NCBI GenBank assembly: GCA_947304245.1
Contig: CAMZAK010000008.1
Location: forward strand, 1-35,114
From: an uncultured Clostridia bacterium
GTDB lineage: Bacteria; Bacillota; Clostridia; Oscillospirales; Ruminococcaceae
Direction of reading: 5' to 3'
Length of the DNA: 35,114 nucleotides
Part shown: positions 30,729 to 35,114 of the stretch, piece by piece
Layout: every line of letters begins with the position of its first letter
Position numbering within the stretch: the stretch's first letter is position 1
Made by a program: the position numbers and the translations under genes
Notes under the pieces: model-generated
Seen by the model: only the letters and a program-made list of their open reading frames with translations
What the model was told of the DNA's origin: nothing
Database searches by the model: none

Positions 30729-32081
30729 TTACTTACCCACACAAAATTTAGAAAAAATCTCTTCAACAACAACCTCAGAAACCTTCTCACCGGTGAGCTC
30801 TAATAAAAATTCTATTGCAGACTCGAGTTCCACTCCAGCAGCGTCTAACAAACACTCATTTTTTAAAATCTTTAAAGTTTCATCTAAACTTTTAACCGCG
30901 TTTTTAATTGCTTTTTTTTGCCTTTCGTTTAAAATTAAGATTGTGTCTTTGTCTTCAAAACAATCTTTTTTTTCTAAATTTACTAGCTGTTTTTTTAAAT
31001 TTTCTATGCTCTTTTCATCTTTACTAGAAGTTTCTAATGTTAAATTAAACTCATAGTTTTTAAATTTGGTTTTTAAATATTTTAAATCTGTTTTATTGTA
31101 AACCAAAACAACTTTAGCATATTTATTGTCTTTTAAAATGTTTATGTCTTCTTCTTTTGCTTTTTCATCCACAACAAACAAAATAACGTCTGCCTCTTTT
31201 AAAGTTTTAATTGCTTTTAAAATCCCTATCTTTTCAATTTCGTTTTCTGTTTTACGTATTCCAGCAGTATCGTAAAAATTAAAATTAATCCCTTCAATTT
31301 CAACAGAGTGTTTTAAAACATCTCTAGTTGTGCCCTCAATTTTTGTTACAATGCTTTTTTCTTCTCCGCAAATTTTGTTCATTAAAGTGGATTTTCCAAC
31401 GTTTGGCTTGCCCACAATTGAAACATTAACACCGTTTTTAATTAAAGACTCCATTTTGCAATATTTTAAAATTTGCTCTAACTTTTCTTTCTCTTTTAAA
31501 ATTTTAAGAGATAGTTCTTCTGTGTTTATTTCTTCAATGTCTTCTTCGGGGTAATCTAAATAAACTGCAATGTTTGCGTCTATTTTAATTAGTTCATCTA
31601 AAACAGCCTTGCTTTTTTTGTTAAGCTCACCATTTTTAACAGAATTAGCAGCCTTTAAAAACAAAGAACTGTTAGCACTAACAACATCCATAACAGCTTC
31701 TGCCTCTGTTAAAGAAATTTTACCGTTTAAAAAAGCTCTTTTAGAAAACTCTCCTCTTTTTGCGGGTGTTGCTCCATTTTTAAAGCAAAGTTTTAAAATT
31801 CTTTCTAAAATTAAGAGTCCGCCATGGCAGGAAATTTCAACAACATCTTCTCCGGTGTAGCTGTTTGGCGCACGAAAAACCAAAGCAACCACATCATCTA
31901 AAACATGGTCTCCCTCAAAAATTTTGCCATAAGTTGCCTCATAACCCTTCAAACTTTCTAGTTTTTTAAAAGATTTGAAAAATCTATCTGCAATTTTAAT
32001 TGCATCTTTTCCACTTAGCCTAACAACTCCTAACCCTGCTGGCGCTAAAGCTGTTGCTATTGCTGCAATACAGTTCTCCAA
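30729..32081 (-). CDS. mnmE: tRNA uridine-34 modification GTPase MnmE
   Basis: With MnmG forms the (c)mnm5 modification at U34 of tRNAs. 450 aa; TTG start at 32081 (an in-frame TGA lies three codons before it), fitting family start ENCIAAIATA. N-terminal folate-binding domain ~1-115; G domain with GKPNVGKST (about 220), TTRD, DTAG, NKTD; C-terminal catalytic CVGK. Its 5' end is repeated 2.5 times upstream. Gene order mnmG-mnmE is reversed from the usual mnmE-mnmG. Confidence 0.96.
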   Translation of the reverse strand: MENCIAAIATALAPAGLGVVRLSGKDAIKIADRFFKSFKKLESLKGYEATYGKIFEGDHVLDDVVALVFRAPNSYTGEDVVEISCHGGLLILERILKLCFKNGATPAKRGEFSKRAFLNGKISLTEAEAVMDVVSANSSLFLKAANSVKNGELNKKSKAVLDELIKIDANIAVYLDYPEEDIEEINTEELSLKILKEKEKLEQILKYCKMESLIKNGVNVSIVGKPNVGKSTLMNKICGEEKSIVTKIEGTTRDVLKHSVEIEGINFNFYDTAGIRKTENEIEKIGILKAIKTLKEADVILFVVDEKAKEEDINILKDNKYAKVVLVYNKTDLKYLKTKFKNYEFNLTLETSSKDEKSIENLKKQLVNLEKKDCFEDKDTILILNERQKKAIKNAVKSLDETLKILKNECLLDAAGVELESAIEFLLELTGEKVSEVVVEEIFSKFCVGK

Positions 32082-32578
32082 AATTTTTCACTCATTTCTA
32101 TTATAATTATTATAAAAAACACTATAAGAAAATTTGTTTTAAAACAAACTTAGTTAAATGTTTATTAATTCTAATTTTTAAATAAATTTTTATTTGTTTT
32201 AAGTTCTAGTTTTTTAAAAGATTTAAAAAACCTATCTGCAATTTTAATTGCATCTTTTCCACTTAACCTCACAACTCCTAACCCTGCTGGCGCTAAAGCT
32301 GTTGCTATTGCTGCAATACAGTTTTCCAAAATTTTTCACTCATTTCTATTATAATTATTATAAAAAACACTATAAGAAAATTTGTTTTAAAACAAACTTA
32401 GTTAAATGTTTATTAATTCTAATTTTTAAATAAATTTTTATTTGTTTTAAGTTCTAGTTTTTTAAAAGATTTAAAAAACCTATCTGCAATTTTAATTGCA
32501 TCTTTTCCACTTAACCTCACAACTCCTAACCCTGCTGGCGCTAAAGCTGTTGCTATTGCTATACAGTTTTTTAAATTT
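31957..32578 (-). repeat. 248-bp tandem repeat of the mnmE 5' end, about 2.5 copies
   Basis: Copies begin at about 31957, 32205 and 32453. The first belongs to the real mnmE start. The second encodes a 52-codon frame (32329-32171) with the same TTG start and residues 1-42 of MnmE, then LKTNKNLFKN and a stop. The third is cut at its start codon region and abuts the mnmG stop. Each full unit carries the perfect palindrome TTTGTTTTAAAACAAA (32133-32148, 32381-32396). Copies 2 and 3 are nearly identical, so the event is recent. Confidence 0.9.
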
Positions 32579-32580
32579 TT

Positions 32581-34458
32581 TCATCTAACATTTCTAGTTT
32601 TTAAATATATTAACAAAACTGCTATGTCTGCTGGGTTAACGCCAGAAATTCTTGAAGCCTGCCCCAAACTTTCTGGTTTTATTTTGTTTAATTTTTCTCT
32701 TGCCTCTTTTCTAAGGCCAGAAATTTTTTCATAATCTGTTTCTTTTAAGAGTTTTATTTTTTCAACATTAGTTAGTTTTAACATCTTCTGCTGCTGCTTT
32801 TTAACAAATTCTTCATATTTAAAATCTGTTTCTATTTCTTCTTTTAGTTCAAATGTTAAATTTTGCTGTGAGGGTTCACAAAATTTTTCTAAAATTTCTA
32901 AACTAAGTTGAGGTCTTTTAATTAGTTCGGTTAATTTTTTAGAAGTTTTAATTTCGTTTGTGTTAAGCTCTTTTAGTTTTTCATTAAATTCTTTTGTTGG
33001 CTTAATTAAAACTTTTTTTAACCTTTCTTTTTCTGTTTTAATTTTTTGTTGCTTTTCACAAAATTTTTCATAATCTTTTTTTGAAAGAGTTTTTAGTTTT
33101 AAGCCAATTTCACATAGCCTTTTGTCTGCATTATCCTGCCTTAAAAGAAGCCTAAATTCGCTTCTTGCTGTCATTATTCTATATGGCTCATTGCAGCCTT
33201 TTGTTACTAAATCATCTATTAATGTTCCAATGTAGGAAGAAGCCCGTGTTAATGTGAATTCACTTTCATTGTTAATTTTACGTGCAGCGTTAACACCAGC
33301 AACAAAACCCTGCACAGCAGCTTCTTCGTAGCCTGAAGTTCCGTTAAATTGGCCTGCACCATAAAGCCCACTAATTTGTTTGAACTCTAATGTTTTATAT
33401 AAATCTAAAGGGTTGCAGCAGTCATATTCTATTGCGTAAGCTGGGCGCATAACCTCAATTTTTTCAAACCCTTTAATTGTTCTTAAATATTCAATCTGCA
33501 CATCTAACGGCATGGAAGAAGACATGCCCTGCAAATACATCTCATTTGTGTTTAAACCAATGGGCTCAACAAAAATTTGGTGCCTTTCTTTGTCTTTAAA
33601 CCGCACAACCTTGTCTTCAATTGAAGGGCAGTAGCGCGGGCCAACCCCTTTAATAATTCCTGCAAACAAGGGAGATCTATCTAAATTTTTTAATATTATT
33701 TCATGAGTTTTTTCATTTGTGTATGCCTTAAAACAACAAACTTTATTTGTAATCTTCTCTTCATTAAAAAAAGAAAAGCTATGAATTTTTTCGTCCCCTT
33801 CTTGAACCTCCAACTCAGAAAAATTAATGCTTCTTTTGTTAACTCTAGCTGGAGTTCCGGTTTTAAACCTTCTTAAATTTATGTTTAAACTTTTTAGATT
33901 TTCTGAAAGTTCACAAGAGCTCGGCATTAAATCTGGCCCGTTTTTTGCAGTAACACTGCCAACAAATGTTTTAGCCTTTAAAAAAGTTCCACAACAAACA
34001 ATAACCGCTTTTGTTTTAATGTAAACGTTCGATTTTGTAAAAACACCGCAAACTTTAGAGTTTTTAACCTCTAGCCCAACAGCTTCATCCTGTTTTAAAA
34101 AAAGGTTTTCTTGTTTTTCTAGAAGAAACTTCATGTTTAAGTGGTAGTTTACTCTGTCTATTTGTGCTCTTAAACTCCTAACAGATGGCCCTTTTTTTCT
34201 GTTTAAAATTTTACTTTGAATTGTTGTTTTGTCTGCAACTTTAGCCATAACTCCGCCTAAAGCGTCTAGTTCGCGAACAAGATGCCCTTTAGCTGTTCCC
34301 CCAATTGAAGGGTTACATGGCATGTTTGCTATTTTGTCTAGTGATATGGTTAAAAGAACTGTTTTTTTTCCAAGTTTTGCGCAAACAACAGCAGCTTCAA
34401 TTCCAGCATGGCCCGCTCCAATTACAACAACATCTGCATCACAATTTAAAAATTTCAT
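32581..34458 (-). CDS. mnmG: tRNA uridine-34 modification enzyme MnmG (GidA)
   Basis: FAD enzyme partner of MnmE. Start ATG 34458 (625 aa) follows AAGGA by ten bases and gives the compact N-terminus expected; ATG 34476 adds six residues. FAD motif VVVIGAGHAGIEAA (residues 10-23), NPSIGGTAKGHLVRE, KTGTPAR, GPRYCPSIEDKVVRF, GQFNGTSGYEEAAVQG are all present; C-terminal helical domain ends GVNPADIAVLLIYLK. It stops on TGA. It is followed directly by the mnmE 5' repeats and preceded by an mnmE relic. Confidence 0.97.
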   Translation of the reverse strand: MKFLNCDADVVVIGAGHAGIEAAVVCAKLGKKTVLLTISLDKIANMPCNPSIGGTAKGHLVRELDALGGVMAKVADKTTIQSKILNRKKGPSVRSLRAQIDRVNYHLNMKFLLEKQENLFLKQDEAVGLEVKNSKVCGVFTKSNVYIKTKAVIVCCGTFLKAKTFVGSVTAKNGPDLMPSSCELSENLKSLNINLRRFKTGTPARVNKRSINFSELEVQEGDEKIHSFSFFNEEKITNKVCCFKAYTNEKTHEIILKNLDRSPLFAGIIKGVGPRYCPSIEDKVVRFKDKERHQIFVEPIGLNTNEMYLQGMSSSMPLDVQIEYLRTIKGFEKIEVMRPAYAIEYDCCNPLDLYKTLEFKQISGLYGAGQFNGTSGYEEAAVQGFVAGVNAARKINNESEFTLTRASSYIGTLIDDLVTKGCNEPYRIMTARSEFRLLLRQDNADKRLCEIGLKLKTLSKKDYEKFCEKQQKIKTEKERLKKVLIKPTKEFNEKLKELNTNEIKTSKKLTELIKRPQLSLEILEKFCEPSQQNLTFELKEEIETDFKYEEFVKKQQQKMLKLTNVEKIKLLKETDYEKISGLRKEAREKLNKIKPESLGQASRISGVNPADIAVLLIYLKTRNVR

Positions 34459-34539
34459 AATTCTTTTTTCCTTCATCTAACTCACAATAAAACCATACAC
34501 TTAATAATATCACAAAAATCAATAAATTTAAACAGATTA

Positions 34540-35114
34540 AAAATAACTTTTAAAAATTCACCTCTTTTTACAGGAATTGCTCCATTTTAAAGCAAAGTTT
34601 TAAATTCTTTAAAATTTAACAGTCTGCCATAACAAAAAATTTTGAGAACATCTTCTTCATGTAGTTGTTTAGCGCACAAAAAACTAAAGCAACCACATCA
34701 TCTAAAAAATGGTTTTCATCAAAAATTTAAAATCTATCTATAATTTTAATTAACATAATATATAATTTATATTGTTAAAATAGCATCTCTAAAACAGAAA
34801 ACATTTTTCTAATTTTAATATTATTATGTTAAAAATTTGAATTTTAAATTTAAGCAAACTTTGTTTTTTGTTCTCTTCAACTAAAAATTAAAACATCTTT
34901 TGTAAAATAACCACTACAATATACTTTAGTTTTTACAAAATTTAAATCTATCTAAATTCTAATTACTTTCCCTAAACTCAAACCCTGAAAAAACCTTCTC
35001 AACTGCAATTGCTACAATAAATTCATTTGAAATTTTCCACTTATTTTATTTATAAGTTATTATTAAAATTTTATAGGAAAGTTTTTTTAAAACAAATTAA
35101 TTAAACATTCACTA
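34540..35114 (-). pseudogene. mnmE relic upstream of mnmG
   Basis: 34555-34728 aligns with mnmE 31746-31920 (codons ~55-112) but has frameshifts and stops. 34728-34755 and 34940-35114 each align with the mnmE 5' unit (…AATCTATCT…, start region, and upstream palindrome area), spaced 214 bp apart, so this relic too had a repeated 5' end. It runs off the window. No intact gene lies in 34477-35114. Confidence 0.7.

Noticed and set aside
32248..32433. 61-codon + strand frame
   Set aside because: Runs through the mnmE 5' repeat in antisense; explained by that repeat.

Overview
The window is a very AT-rich piece of bacterial chromosome, most likely from a low-GC Firmicute of clostridial type. The evidence is the clostridial gene set (mnmE/mnmG, rsmG, a Noc-like ParB, parA, parB, serS, dapF, a clostridial-type rhomboid-like membrane protein, dCMP deaminase, class III ribonucleotide reductase), AGGAG-type ribosome binding sites and a ParB parS site. 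The standard bacterial code fits: mnmG ends on TGA and Trp is encoded by TGG. No tRNA, rRNA, CRISPR array, insertion sequence or phage gene was recognised.

Left part (1-17301, + strand): eight large Asn/Lys-rich proteins and one broken relative (12071-12500) follow one another, each with its own promoter, ribosome binding site and terminator. I recognise no known family. They are related by a recurring helical module ending in an aromatic-Tyr...Gly-x-[VL]-[DN]-x-x-Gly-x-Ile signature, by Asn-rich N-termini, by a short basic L-x-K-K motif, and in three of them by an identical kind of C-terminal tail (SSSQ-x-FF). Seven of their promoters share TTGTAA-like -35 boxes, nearly all 17 bp from the -10 box. 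Terminator-promoter blocks between genes 1-4 are almost copies of each other, and the proteins are mosaics of each other's segments. This is a lineage-specific, co-regulated multigene family of unknown function and the most novel element here.

Right part (17388-34476, mostly - strand): nrdD converges on the family across a two-way terminator. To its right lie a small membrane peptide, a decaying CorC/HlyC CBS protein, a short MscS-type channel, and then a leftward block: mnmG, mnmE, rsmG, noc, parA, parB, serS, dapF, rhomboid-like protein, dCMP deaminase. This resembles the gene neighbourhood usually found near the clostridial replication origin, with a parS site between noc and parA, but mnmG and mnmE are in the reverse of the usual order.

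A striking second theme is that intergenic spaces of the right part are filled with partial tandem copies of the adjacent genes at different stages of decay: the nrdD 3' end (275 bp period), the nrdD 5' end plus promoter (287), the dCMP deaminase 3' end (286), the rsmG 5' end (222), the mnmE 5' end (248, two and a half copies), and older relics of serS, mnmG and mnmE. Together these suggest a genome with frequent short tandem duplication and slow removal of the debris; the same process may have built the repetitive left-hand family.
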